IMG/VR virus record: IMGVR_UViG_3300023174_000096
Span: 41,517 to 105,516 of that record
Length of the DNA stretch: 64,000 bases
Direction: 5' to 3' (one strand)
Origin: a virus
In this document: piece after piece, positions 8,277-18,200 of the stretch
How positions within the stretch are numbered: the first letter of the stretch is position 1
How the letters are laid out: the number at the start of each line of letters is the position of its first letter
The notes under the pieces: model-generated
The model's database searches: none
Seen by the model: only the letters and a program-made list of their open reading frames with translations
Told to the model about the DNA's origin: nothing
Made by a program: the position numbers and the translations under genes

Positions 8277-8996
8277 TCAGTGCCAGACGGAGAACTCGTA
8301 CTTGTAGTTGATCTTGTTGGCCTTGAGCCAGTCGTCGAAGTCGTCCCAAGAGATGCCCTTCAGCGCGTCCGGGCTGGCCGTGAGCATCTGGTAGAACTTC
8401 CGAGCCGCCGTGGCGGACGACGACTTGATGATGGTGTAGTGCGGGTCCGACTGCTCAAAATCGCTGTTGGGCGAGTAGGACTTGAACTCCAGCCACTCGG
8501 CCTTCACCGAGAAGTTCTTGCCGTACACCGTGATGGGCTCGACGTTCTCGGGCACCACCGAGAGGTAGTTCACGAGGTCGTCGTACCACTTCACGCCAGA
8601 GAGGTCTCGCATCGGGTCGTACCCCGGCGTGGCGTGGGCTCGCACGTCGGCAAGCACCTTCTCGCTGGTCATCGCGCCGAAGATCTTGTCCTTGATCGTG
8701 TCGAACGAGTCCATCGCGGAAATCTTGCCGTAGTGGCGGATGAGGTTGATGGGCATCCACGCATCGAACTTCGTGGAGAAGTAGGGGTTCCGCAACTCGG
8801 ACACGCGGAGCTTGCGCTTCCCCTTGGCCGGGAGCTCCTCCAGCTTGAACTCGTAGCGGTCCCACGTCAGACGCCACCCGTCACCGACGAGGACACCTTC
8901 CATGGCTCCCGCCGTCTTGAGGATGGGCAGGAGGTGAGGGCGAAGGGTGGGTTGTTGATGGGCCAGACGGATCAGCTTGGAACGGAGTGTTGACAT
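8277..8996 (-). CDS. tagged protein 1 ([11 protein letters not shown]-terminus), unknown
   Basis: 239 aa. Residues 3-24 carry the shared N-terminal tag ([21 protein letters not shown]). The remaining ~210 residues ([46 protein letters not shown]) have no homology visible to me with the other tagged proteins. The ATG at 8996 is preferred over an upstream one, because the tag starts right there and a Shine-Dalgarno (agaggaatg) precedes it. Possibly an internal virion protein; that is inference. Confidence 0.75.
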   Translation of the reverse strand: MSTLRSKLIRLAHQQPTLRPHLLPILKTAGAMEGVLVGDGWRLTWDRYEFKLEELPAKGKRKLRVSELRNPYFSTKFDAWMPINLIRHYGKISAMDSFDTIKDKIFGAMTSEKVLADVRAHATPGYDPMRDLSGVKWYDDLVNYLSVVPENVEPITVYGKNFSVKAEWLEFKSYSPNSDFEQSDPHYTIIKSSSATAARKFYQMLTASPDALKGISWDDFDDWLKANKINYKYEFSVWH

Positions 8997-9039
8997 GGGC
9001 ATTCCTCTCACATCTCGCAGCTATAAAGAGACCAACGAC

Positions 9040-9288
9040 GTGTGGCATGTCTACGTCCTCACCAGCACCGTCCGGGCTGTCACCTACGTCGGCTGCACCA
9101 ACGACGTGGGGCGCAGGGTGCGCCAGCACAACGGAGAACTCTCTGGGGGCGCGCGGTTCACCCAACGATGGCGACCGTGGGTGCTTGGGGTGGTGTACGG
9201 GCCGTTCGACGGGCGGGGTGATGCCCAGCGGGCCGAGAGGCTGGTGAAGCGCCTACGAGGCCCCGCGCGCCTACGATGGCGGGCGTAA
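9040..9288 (+). CDS. GIY-YIG domain protein (UPF0213-like)
   Basis: 82 aa from GTG 9040. WHVYVLTS...[17 protein letters not shown] is the GIY-YIG core (here VYV/YVG) with the catalytic Arg in RRVRQH, as in stand-alone UPF0213 nucleases. An in-frame ATG at 8995 would overlap the divergent tagged gene and is less likely. The gene ends CGG GCG TAA, and that stop lies inside the GGGCGTAAC element serving the next gene. Confidence 0.8.
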   Translation: MWHVYVLTSTVRAVTYVGCTNDVGRRVRQHNGELSGGARFTQRWRPWVLGVVYGPFDGRGDAQRAERLVKRLRGPARLRWRA

Positions 9289-9289
9289 C
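9281..9289 (+). promoter_or_regulatory. GGGCGTAAC element before 9311
   Basis: GGGCGTAAC overlaps the stop codon of the GIY-YIG gene and lies 22 bases before the ATG at 9311. It is the same 9-mer found before the polymerase, the helicase and other genes. A promoter role is inferred. Confidence 0.5.
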
Positions 9290-9310
9290 TACCCGTGGAA
9301 AGGAGCACCC

Positions 9311-9808
9311 ATGATGGGCGCTTTCAACGAGGTAGACGACATGTTCCGTGGAGTTCAGTACAACAAGTTCACGAGTGGGCAGATCCGCGAGGCGATGAAC
9401 CGCAAGGTCGAGGCGGTGCGAGCGAAGATCGAGGAGCGCCGGGGCCGCATCGACAAGATCACCCGCGAGAACGAGATCACCCCCGAGGCCCTGTCCGACC
9501 TCATCGTGCAGTACTCGCAGGACCAGCGCCGGGGCGGAGGGGCCAAGATGTCCTACTCGATCCCGAACAGCAACACTTCTTCTGGCAACCGGACCAAGGA
9601 GACGGTGGTGCCCGCTGGGGTGATCGCCAACCTCGTGACCGAGAAGGAGCTCGTCACCTCCGAGACGGCAGAGGTGAAGCGCCTCGACCTCATCCTCCGC
9701 AACCTCAAGGACGACCAGCCCTTCGTGGACGAGAAGACGGGGGAGCTCCGTTCGCGCGCCGTGATCCACACGCTGGACGACGCCGAGATCGAGTATCTCG
9801 GCTTCTAG
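9311..9808 (+). CDS. unknown protein with helical N-terminus
   Basis: 165 aa. Residues 25-65 are strongly helical and charged (REAMNRKVEAVRAKIEERRG), a probable coiled coil; the C-terminal part is acidic. Shine-Dalgarno aaaggag lies 6 bases before ATG 9311. It precedes the AcrVA2-like gene by 41 bases and may be in the same transcript. No family recognised. Confidence 0.7.
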   Translation: MMGAFNEVDDMFRGVQYNKFTSGQIREAMNRKVEAVRAKIEERRGRIDKITRENEITPEALSDLIVQYSQDQRRGGGAKMSYSIPNSNTSSGNRTKETVVPAGVIANLVTEKELVTSETAEVKRLDLILRNLKDDQPFVDEKTGELRSRAVIHTLDDAEIEYLGF

Positions 9809-9844
9809 CCTGTCAGTATCCTCGGCCTTCCAACGTCCAGAGGG

Positions 9845-9850
9845 GCGTAA
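9845..9850 (+). promoter_or_regulatory. GCGTAA overlapping start of the AcrVA2-like gene
   Basis: GGGGCGTA runs directly into ATG (9850), the shortest spacing of all GCGTAA sites seen here. It could equally act as the ribosome-binding region (aggggcg). Confidence 0.3.
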
Positions 9851-11040
9851 TGAAGACCATGACCGCCGCCCTCCCCAATCCCGTGGTTCACTACGAGATG
9901 ATCCGCAAAGACCCGCGCAACCCGCTGCGGGTGTTCCCCGAAGACATCAAGTCGAAGATCCTGCACGACCCCTTCAACAAGCAGGGGGACAACCCCCTGC
10001 CCGCGCAGACGGTCAGCGCCTACAGCACCACCTACAACATGATGCGGTCTACCGTCGCTTACGAGCGCGGAGGGCAGCAAGTGGTGGTGCTGGGGCCACG
10101 GATGCAGGAGGCGTTCGCCAACACCTCGCTCTCCGAGGTGAGTGCGGAGCACATCCGTTTCCCCTTCCCCTGCTTCTACCTCGCCACCCCGCAGTCCAAG
10201 CTCAAGGCGTGGGGCGGAAGTGACACCCTGTGGCACCGGGTCGAAGGTGCCTACGTCATGGAAGACCCCGCCGAGCCGGGGGTGATGAGCGTCCTCATCT
10301 GGGGCGCGGCGAACGAGCGGTCGCAGTTTCCCACGGACGACGCGACGTTCTGGTTCTCCATGCGTCTGGGCCACGGCGGGACGGTGGACCTCGACGGCGA
10401 CCTTGAGAAGCGCCTCGACTTGGCCGAGCTTCGCGAAGGCACCCTGCGGAACATCGAACTGGAGTCCGCCGTCACCCGCATGGACCTCGACGCGCGGGTG
10501 AACGGGGTGCTGGACAACCGGGGCGCGAACATCAGTGACCGTCTCGCGAACATCCCTCAATCCGAGGAGCTCGCGCGGGAGGTCAAGGCCATAGTCAAGG
10601 CGTTCCTGCGGGTGGTGATCAACACCCTGCTGTACATCAACAGCGCGTCGTGTGAGACCAAGAGCGCCGACAACGATGGGAAGCGCCGCGAGCTAGAGAC
10701 TGCGCTGGGGCGCAAGAAGCACAAGAACGGCAAGGACGCCAAGAAGCTCGCCCGCGACCTCGACGCCCTCCCCAAGTACCGGGTGACGTGGATCGGCCCG
10801 ACCATCGAAACGAGCGCGGGCGGCGACACAGACCTCACGGGCACCCGCACCGTGAAGGGGCACATTCGCCGGGGCCACTGGCATACCTACCGGGTGGGGC
10901 CGCGAAAGACCGAGGCTGGCGAGAGGATCGACCCTGCGATGCGAAAGGCGTCGCTGAAGTGGGTCGCCCCGGTGTGGGTCGGCGGCGGGGTGCCCGAGGA
11001 CAAGCCCCGCGTCTACGGGGTGCGCGAGCCCGTCACTTGA
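9850..11040 (+). CDS. AcrVA2-like protein (anti-CRISPR-related family)
   Basis: 396 aa from ATG 9850. The C-terminus (residues ~338-385) reads HIRRGHWHTYRVGPR, then LKWVAPVWVGGG. This closely follows the end of anti-CRISPR AcrVA2, which as I recall has HIRRGHWHGYW followed by a RW-P-x-x-V segment. The centre (VSVLIWGA region and FLRVVINTLLYINSAS) fits the same layout. AcrVA2 represses Cas12a production by acting on the nascent Cas12a N-terminus and its mRNA; relatives are widespread in phages and plasmids whose hosts lack Cas12a. This protein is ~75 aa longer. An interference role is inferred, not shown. Converges on the next gene with an 8-base overlap. Confidence 0.7.
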   Translation: MKTMTAALPNPVVHYEMIRKDPRNPLRVFPEDIKSKILHDPFNKQGDNPLPAQTVSAYSTTYNMMRSTVAYERGGQQVVVLGPRMQEAFANTSLSEVSAEHIRFPFPCFYLATPQSKLKAWGGSDTLWHRVEGAYVMEDPAEPGVMSVLIWGAANERSQFPTDDATFWFSMRLGHGGTVDLDGDLEKRLDLAELREGTLRNIELESAVTRMDLDARVNGVLDNRGANISDRLANIPQSEELAREVKAIVKAFLRVVINTLLYINSASCETKSADNDGKRRELETALGRKKHKNGKDAKKLARDLDALPKYRVTWIGPTIETSAGGDTDLTGTRTVKGHIRRGHWHTYRVGPRKTEAGERIDPAMRKASLKWVAPVWVGGGVPEDKPRVYGVREPVT

Positions 11041-11689
11041 TCGCGACGTAGGGGTTCTCCATGAGGTAGTAGTTCATCGGCAACTGATAGAGGTTGCCGC
11101 CGAAGTCCAGAACAAAGTTCTGGCCCTTCACTTCCCGCACGGTCACCACGTCACCGGGGTTCAGCGTGAAACCGCTACGGTATGAGACGGGCTTCAGCAT
11201 CGTCAGCAGCATCCCGGGCTTCAGCGGCTTGGCGTGTTGGACGCCCGCTTCCAGCATGACGAAGTACCGGGGGAAGTAGCTGCGGATGCTCTTCTCCAGT
11301 TGGTCGTGGCTGTCCGAAAGCCCCAGAGCGCGAGCCCACTCCGGGCGTTCGTAGAGGGGGATGCTGATCGCCACGTCCTCCTCGTACCAGTAGTAGCCGT
11401 TGGAGAACTCGGCCATCTTGGTAGCCGCAGCCGTGAGCATCTTCTGGGCTACGCCCTTCGCCACGGCCAGACCACCGTGGCCAGCCGTCCCGTACAGGCG
11501 AACTCCACGAGCCGCTTCCTTCCCGTACTGGGCAGGCCCCCAAGGGGTCCAAGGGGCAGAGCGGTCACCGTCGGGCCAACTCAAGGGGCCAGCGGCGACC
11601 TTCCCGTTGTCCAGCAGCGGGAGGAGGTGTGGGCGAAGGGCGGGCGTCTCATGTGCGAGACGAATCAGCTTGGTGCGAAGGGTGGTCAC
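11033..11689 (-). CDS. tagged protein 2 (LRTKLIRLAH N-terminus), unknown
   Basis: 218 aa, GTG start with Shine-Dalgarno ggag eight bases upstream. Residues 3-24 are the shared tag (TLRTKLIRLAHETP, LRPHLLPLL). The rest has an amphipathic middle (AVAKGVAQKMLTAAATKMAEF) and a beta-rich end resembling an SH3-like barrel (PGDVVTVREVKGQNFVLDFG). No similarity to tagged protein 1 beyond the tag is apparent. Confidence 0.75.
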   Translation of the reverse strand: MTTLRTKLIRLAHETPALRPHLLPLLDNGKVAAGPLSWPDGDRSAPWTPWGPAQYGKEAARGVRLYGTAGHGGLAVAKGVAQKMLTAAATKMAEFSNGYYWYEEDVAISIPLYERPEWARALGLSDSHDQLEKSIRSYFPRYFVMLEAGVQHAKPLKPGMLLTMLKPVSYRSGFTLNPGDVVTVREVKGQNFVLDFGGNLYQLPMNYYLMENPYVAIK

Positions 11690-11713
11690 GGTGAGGTCTC
11701 CTGCTTCTTGCTT

Positions 11714-11735
11714 TTGATAGACCCGTTAGCGATCA
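11714..11735 (-). promoter_or_regulatory. candidate late promoter and small hairpin before 11689
   Basis: Minus strand: CTAACGGGTCTATCAAAAG. The CTATC core is at 11716-11720. Overlapping it, 11721-11726 (acccgt) and 11735-11740 (acgggt) form a 6-bp inverted repeat with an 8-nt loop just after the stop of the 11733 gene. There is no U-tract. Confidence 0.45.
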
Positions 11736-14700
11736 CGGGTTGATCTCGATTCCAACGAGGCCCCGAAGGGTGTCCGTCGCCGCCGTTTCGCCGCCTCCCA
11801 CGAAGTTCAGTGCCTTGCCTACCCCGCCCGCATCGTTCTTGATGATGACCTTCACCAGCACCGGGCACTTGCCCTCGCCGTTGATGAACAGCGCGGCAGG
11901 CGAGAGATTCACCGTCACGTCCGTGTAGCGAATCTGGGACACGGTGTCCGTCGCCACGGTGGAGGTCACAAGGCACCCCGCGCCGTCGAGGGCGATGTCC
12001 TGCTTCGACGGACCCGTGCCGTCTGCCCGCCCCGCGTCCATCCACGTCGTCAGCCCCGGCACCTTCACCATCACGGCCATGCCCGTAGCACCCGGCGCGG
12101 TGAGCGCGGTGTACTGGAAGTCCGTGAGCTCCACGCCCCACAGGCGGAAGGTCACCGTGGATAGGCCCGCGTTGGCCGCGTCCGCGTCGAACGCGCGGAT
12201 GTATACCCGGTCGCCCGTGAGCCCCGAGTAGTCTGGCCCTACTGGGACATAGACCGAGGTGTAGTTCGTCTGCGGGTAGATGAGCACCCCCCGCGACGGG
12301 AACGGAGAAGTCAGACCTTCCGTGTAGTCAGGGTTGCGTGCGGGGAGCCCCGCCACCTGTAGGGCGTTTCCGAGATTTCCTGCCGCGTTGACCAACACCG
12401 ACTTGTGGAGGTTCTGGAAGAACCACCCGGGGTAGTTGGGGTCGCCGTTCACCGGGCGCACGGGCACAGCGATGGGTGCGGGTCCGAAGGGAAGCCCCGG
12501 CCCTTGGAGTTGGGTTGCGTCGGCGGGAAAAGTGAAGTTGAGCGGGGTCCAGTTCTCTGGGTAGCGGTAGACCTCGTCCAAGAACCGCTCCGATACGTCC
12601 TTGGGGGCATTGAGCGTGGCCCGAGTTACGTCGTCGGGATTGCCATACGGCACCAGCGCCGCCGTGTTGTCCTCCCGCATTGAGTGGAACAACACCGCAT
12701 CGCCCGTGGTATTGGCGAGGGTGAAGCCCCGTGCAGGGCCACCCGTTCCGCCCGCGTAGGGGAGGGGGTAGCCCGTGACGCCGTCCACGTTCAGCAGCCG
12801 ACGCACGAACAGCCGCGCCTTGGCGTCCGTGGTGAATGCCGGGGTGACCGCATCTCCCGAGAACCGGATGGAGTTCAGCACGTTCCCCGACGCCGTGAAG
12901 TTGTAGATCAGATGGTCTGTGGGCACAGGTGCGAAGGCGTCCGCCGAGGCAAGCGCCACGTCCGCGTAGCCAAACTCGATCCGCTGGCGACGGTACTCCC
13001 CGAGCCCGTTGAAGAACACCGTGAGCGCCGAAGAGATCCCTCCCACGGCAGGGTTCTCTGTGCCCTCGTAGCTGAACGAGGAGAGGGACAGGAAGGCCAA
13101 ATTCTGATTGAGCGCGTACTTCCGAGAGTCGCCCGAGAGCGTGCCTCCCGTGGGAATCACGTCGTGCGAGCGGTAGCTGTCCGCGAAGACGTTGATCACC
13201 TCAAGGTCGAGCACGTTGATCCCGAAGGCCGGGTCGTTCGCCGTCGTGCGGTCGATGGGGACGTAGTATTCGACCCCCGAGTAGAAGGTCGTGTCGCCGT
13301 TGGTGACGTAGGTCACGTCCAAGGTGACGCTGGTGGGGGTGACCGTGCCGCTGTTGTCCTCGACGATTTCCGCGCGGTTCACGGGGTTCGCCACCGACGC
13401 TTCCGGTGACGTGGAGGCCGTGATCAAGTTCTCAAGGATGTCGTAGGGGAAGGCAGAGCCCGTCCATTGCACGAGGTTCACCGAGTACAACTGGTCGCTC
13501 GTCGGCACCACGCCATCCCGCACATACGCCTCGAAGTACGCTTCCTTCTTGAAGTGAACGAGGGCGTAGCTGTCGTCGGTGCGAGTGATTGCCGCCCCCG
13601 TCGCCAGCACGAAGCGGTGACGGTAGCGGGCGATCTGGAAGGCCCAGAAGTCCGCCGTGAAGTCGTCGTAGTCCCCAGCGGGGTCGAGCGTGACCACGCT
13701 GGCCGGGGCGATGGGCGTCGTGAACCGCCCCTTCTCAGCCGTGGGCGTGTAGATCAAGCCCGTCGTTGCCGAGTAGTCCTTGAGGTAGGGGAGGCGGTAC
13801 GCGAAGAAGTTGCTCGCTGTGCCACCGCCAACATTGAACGAGAAACCCGGCAGCGGGACCACTGACCCAATCGCGTTCGCCGTCGCGCCGAAGATGGGCA
13901 GACCACCCGGTGCCGTCCCGGGAGAGAAACCCACCGCTGCGGGGTCCGTGAGCAGTCGCACCTGCCCCGCTGCGGGGTTGAAGAAGGGGTCTTCACCACC
14001 AATGCTGACCGTGGCCCCGAGGTGGATCTCGTCGAGGTTGTACTGCCCCGCCGCGCGACCCGGGAAGTTGTACGGGCTGATGATCGCGTCCACCCCGCCC
14101 GCGCCGTTGACCAGCGTGTACGCACCGGGCGGGGCGGTGTCCGACAGGGAGATCGAGTTGCCCACGGTCCCCGTCGCAACGGGAATGATCTTCACGGTGC
14201 CGCCACCTGTGGGGATGGCCACGAGGAGGGTCGGGAAGTACAGGTTGTTGAGGGCGACCGCGAGGCTCTCCGACGTGAAGACGTTCGATCCGAGAACTTG
14301 GAACTCGTAGGGGGTCGTCGGCGCGGCGACGGTCGCCGTGAAGGTCACGAGCCCGGGCGGTCCACCGGGAAGCCCCGTCAGATCGAGGGTGATGGTATAC
14401 GGCGGAGCGGGGTTGGTGTTGTTCGTGATCAACGCCGAAGCGCGGGTGCCCCCCGAGGCTTCGACGAAGACCCCACCGGGCTCGCCGTCGCACCCGTTGT
14501 CGAGCACCCCCTTGCCGAGCAGAAGCGCCGCCACACAGCGGGCCTGAATGTCCGCGACGGACGCAGCGGGTCCGAAGTCAGGTTCGGTACCCGTGGGCCA
14601 CTTCACCAGCGCGAGCACCCCACGGTCGGCGGGGGATACGATGCCCGACACCACCGCGTGAGGGTCCGCGATGGAGGTGAAAATCCGCCACGTCGGATAA

Positions 14701-15260
14701 CCAGTGCCCACCCCTCCCATCGACAGGGTGGCGAAGCCAGCGTGGACCTTGCCCTCACCGCCGCCCGAGTACAGACCGTTCACCACGTTGAACGTCGGGT
14801 CCGTCGCGGGCTCGACGCCCGTGCCCGTCACTCCCGAGCCAGAAGCCGTGATGGGTGCCCTGTAGTAGTAGGGATACACGGCGCGGGCGTCTGCTGCCAC
14901 GTTGCCCGTGAAAGGCAGGATGCCGTCCCAGAGCTTGAGGATGCCCCAATCGGGCACACCCGTGTTGGAGCTCCCAAGCCATGCCACGCCTTCACTGCCC
15001 ACACCGCCCATTGGAGGAGGAATGAGCGCCGCGAGGTCATCGAGGGACACCTGTACGTTCACCCCCGAGTACCGCTCGTACAGGTTGAGCGTCGAGATCG
15101 CCGTCGCGGGGTGTGCGCCCGTGGGGTTCTCGACGTGCGCGTCGAGAGAGCTCGACGGAGCGCCAACGTCACCGGGAGTGAGAGACGAGGGGCTGACCGA
15201 GCCGGGGGGCGCGAGCCCACCGCCCGTGAGAATTCCCAAGGGGTCGTCAATGCGCGGCAT
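11733..15260 (-). CDS. large virion/tail protein
   Basis: 1175 aa. Starts MPRIDDPLGILTGGGLAPPG; beta-rich, Gly/Thr/Ala-rich and almost Cys-free, typical of tail fibre or baseplate proteins. Around residues 290-390 it carries a divergent copy of the VTFTA...LAxALN beta-module found in other virion proteins here (GLVTFTATVAAPTTPYEF, SLAVALNNLYFP). It starts 2 bases after the stop of the 15263 gene, so the two form one transcription unit. Confidence 0.75.
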   Translation of the reverse strand: MPRIDDPLGILTGGGLAPPGSVSPSSLTPGDVGAPSSSLDAHVENPTGAHPATAISTLNLYERYSGVNVQVSLDDLAALIPPPMGGVGSEGVAWLGSSNTGVPDWGILKLWDGILPFTGNVAADARAVYPYYYRAPITASGSGVTGTGVEPATDPTFNVVNGLYSGGGEGKVHAGFATLSMGGVGTGYPTWRIFTSIADPHAVVSGIVSPADRGVLALVKWPTGTEPDFGPAASVADIQARCVAALLLGKGVLDNGCDGEPGGVFVEASGGTRASALITNNTNPAPPYTITLDLTGLPGGPPGLVTFTATVAAPTTPYEFQVLGSNVFTSESLAVALNNLYFPTLLVAIPTGGGTVKIIPVATGTVGNSISLSDTAPPGAYTLVNGAGGVDAIISPYNFPGRAAGQYNLDEIHLGATVSIGGEDPFFNPAAGQVRLLTDPAAVGFSPGTAPGGLPIFGATANAIGSVVPLPGFSFNVGGGTASNFFAYRLPYLKDYSATTGLIYTPTAEKGRFTTPIAPASVVTLDPAGDYDDFTADFWAFQIARYRHRFVLATGAAITRTDDSYALVHFKKEAYFEAYVRDGVVPTSDQLYSVNLVQWTGSAFPYDILENLITASTSPEASVANPVNRAEIVEDNSGTVTPTSVTLDVTYVTNGDTTFYSGVEYYVPIDRTTANDPAFGINVLDLEVINVFADSYRSHDVIPTGGTLSGDSRKYALNQNLAFLSLSSFSYEGTENPAVGGISSALTVFFNGLGEYRRQRIEFGYADVALASADAFAPVPTDHLIYNFTASGNVLNSIRFSGDAVTPAFTTDAKARLFVRRLLNVDGVTGYPLPYAGGTGGPARGFTLANTTGDAVLFHSMREDNTAALVPYGNPDDVTRATLNAPKDVSERFLDEVYRYPENWTPLNFTFPADATQLQGPGLPFGPAPIAVPVRPVNGDPNYPGWFFQNLHKSVLVNAAGNLGNALQVAGLPARNPDYTEGLTSPFPSRGVLIYPQTNYTSVYVPVGPDYSGLTGDRVYIRAFDADAANAGLSTVTFRLWGVELTDFQYTALTAPGATGMAVMVKVPGLTTWMDAGRADGTGPSKQDIALDGAGCLVTSTVATDTVSQIRYTDVTVNLSPAALFINGEGKCPVLVKVIIKNDAGGVGKALNFVGGGETAATDTLRGLVGIEINP

Positions 15261-15262
15261 GG

Positions 15263-18200
15263 TCAGTTCCCTGCGGAGAGGAGGAGGTTCTTGGTGCGAT
15301 AGACAGCCACCACCGAGGTCGGGACACCCATAGGGTCGGCCACGATGATCTTGTTGTCCGCGTCGAGGATCGCGAAACGCGAGAACACCACGAGGACGAG
15401 CTCGCTGGGGCGAAACAGCAAGCTGGGGACTGCGGGGTTGACCCGCGCCAGCATGGTGGTGAAGGTCTTGTGCCGCACGGCCCCGGAGAGCGGTTGGGTC
15501 ATCGCCGTGGGCTTGTACCCGAGGTGGTTGACGTAGTCGTAGAAGGCACGGAACTCCGCGTCGATGGCCGTCCCCCTGCCTGCCACGGCGTTCCCGAGGG
15601 TCATGAGGTTCGACCCGTCCATCGGGACCATCGAGTGCAGGGTGAGCGTGCCCGTCGCAGCGTTGAAGTCACTCACGGACACCGTGGCCGTCGCCGCGAA
15701 GTACCACTCCTGCGGGAACCCAATGCCCACGTTGGGGGTGGGGATGGGGTCGAGCGGCGCGGCGTAGGGGAAGGCGAGTTCTGCACTGCCCGCACTGGTC
15801 TGACCCGTCCAGATTTGGTTGGACACGGACAGGGGTTCCAGCACCAAGCCCTCCGGGAGGAGCGTCGTGGGCACCCCGCCCGCTTGGACGCCACACGTCT
15901 GGGGCGCGGTCGTCTGGTAGTACACGTCGAGGCGGTACCCCGTGCCCGCGTCGGGGATCGGGTCTTGCGGTGTGTAGACCACCACCACGGGGACTTGTTG
16001 ACCCGCTGCGGGGTTGATGGTGACCTTCCGCTCCGAGCTCCCGAGAGATGCGGCCAGCGTCGGGAGACCGCCCACCGTGAGGCCCGTGGTGGTCTGGATG
16101 CGCCGAGGCGGATACACTAGGGTTTGACTGCGGGTGACGACGGTGTCGGTCACCAACTGGGACTTCTGCTCCAGCAGCACCTCACGGAACGGCACCCGGA
16201 GCTTGGGCTGTGGCACCCACGTCGCGTCCATCTCCGTCGGCCTTTGTGCCGCGTCGTACTGCACAATCGCCCCGCCGTCATACGGGGCGTAACCCGTGCC
16301 CGTGTCGGGGGTGAGCGCAGCACGGGGCGTGCGAGTGAGCCCCGCGCCCGTGGGGTAGGTGATCTCAAGCTCGATGAACAGTCGCCTCCGCGAACCGTTG
16401 CCGCCGAGGACCGTGTCCACGAGCTTTGTCCCCGACCCTACCACGTTGATCACCTGTGGGTTGGCGTCGAGGGTCATGGTGACGATGTCCGTCCCGATCC
16501 CCACGATGTTCTTGAACTGGATCGTCTGGTCTACCGGGACGGTGCTGTGACCGTCGTCGTGGTAGCTCACCAGCACGTCGGTCACGCGCGTCCCCAAGGG
16601 CCACGTCCCGGCCACCGTGTTTACCGCCGGGGCGGCGGTCCAGTTCTGGAGGGACGAGGTACGGAGCGCGCCAAAGTCGAGAGTGACAGTGTCCCCCTCT
16701 GTCCAGCGGTTGACCGCTGCGTTCGTCACCGCGAAGCCCGGGGGGTACGGCCCCGCGTTGGGGAGAACTTCAAAGATCACGCGCTCGACCACGGGCTGCG
16801 AGCCAAACCGTCTCGCGATGTGGTCGAACGTGCGGATGCGGTCGCCAAACACGTTGGCCGAGGGGTCGGTTGAGCGGGCGATCTCGTCGCACACCATCGG
16901 GGTGGTGGACTGCCCGCCCGACCCGCTCCCAATGATCCCCATGTCCGAGGCGTCCACCTGCCAAGTGAGGTTGGTGGAGTCGAGGAGGGATTGGGTCTGG
17001 ACCTTGAGCTCCGAGGCGTAGTCGTACCCCGGCGGGGTGACGTGCCGACGAAGGTCGAGGATGTCCACCGCACTGATGAGGTCGTGGAACAGACCGTCCG
17101 GGCGATCTGACTTGGTCGCCACGATGGCCACGGGACCCGCGCTGTCGAGGTGCGTGTTGTTGAAACCAAGGTGCGTCTGGGAGATGCCCCCGTTGGCGTT
17201 CCCTGCGGGGTTGAATCCACCCGTGCCCGAAGCGTCGTTGCGGCGGAACGCGAAGCACACGGGGATCGCGTACACGAACCCGTCCGCCGTGCCCAGCGCC
17301 GTGGCCGACGCAGAACTGCCATCACCCGCGAGGTACAGACCCCCGTCCACGAACCCGTAGGCCGTCGCGTCCGAGTTGAGGTTGATGGTGGTGTTGTCAG
17401 CAGGGACGAAGGGGTAGCCCGCGACGGGAGCGCCTGTAGCGCCCTGTGCGAGGACGCTGATGTTGCTGAACCCATCGGGCTGCGTCTTGGGGTTCACCCC
17501 GAGCGGCACGTCACCGTAGACACGGATGCGGTACTGCACCTGCACCCGTTGGGTGCTCTCCACGTTCAACGCCGGGTCTACCAAGTTGTCCGGGAGGTCC
17601 ACGCCCGAGGGAGAGCTCACGTTGCCGTGTCGGTAGATCGTGTCCTGCGTGGGCTTGTTCGGGCGATTGGCACCCCCCGTGAGGTTCGGCCCCGAGAGGA
17701 CGATGGAGCCCGCCACTGCTTCCACCCTCGCGAGGGTGACACCGTTGCCCGCTGCGCCACCAGCACCCGCTGTCACTTGGACGATGCTGGAACTGTGGGC
17801 GTTCGCCACGGCGAAGTTCGGGTACAGCGCAGTGGCATTGATTGCCGCCGCGAGGTTGATCCCCGTCACGTCCGCGTTCGCGCCGATCTGGAACTGGTTC
17901 GGCCCCGGCACACCCACGACCGCTGTGAAGGTCACGGTGGGGCCAACAATCGCGCCCGTGTTGAGGGTGACGGTGTCCCCCGCAGAAATCGAGAACGGGG
18001 CGTTGGCGATCTGGACATACCCGTAGGCGCGGGGCGACGGTGCCACCTGTGCGCGCCACACCTCCAAGAACACGAAGTCCGTGCGCTTGATGTCCGGGGG
18101 CAGACCCGAGGAAGGGTCTGCCGGGGGGAGCGTGATGAGGTTCTGTCCCGCCGTCGTGGTGTTGGTGTACTCGACCACCACGGGCATCCCCGCCACGTTG

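Noticed and set aside
9295-9849. Upstream extension of the AcrVA2-like ORF through the 9311 gene
   Set aside because: Frame over 9311-9808 is a shadow of the real gene; Shine-Dalgarno-like sequence precedes ATG 9850.
16270-16300. GGGCGTAACC copy inside a tail gene as a promoter
   Set aside because: Lies on the coding-opposite strand within a large gene with no start codon downstream; shows the motif also occurs by chance.
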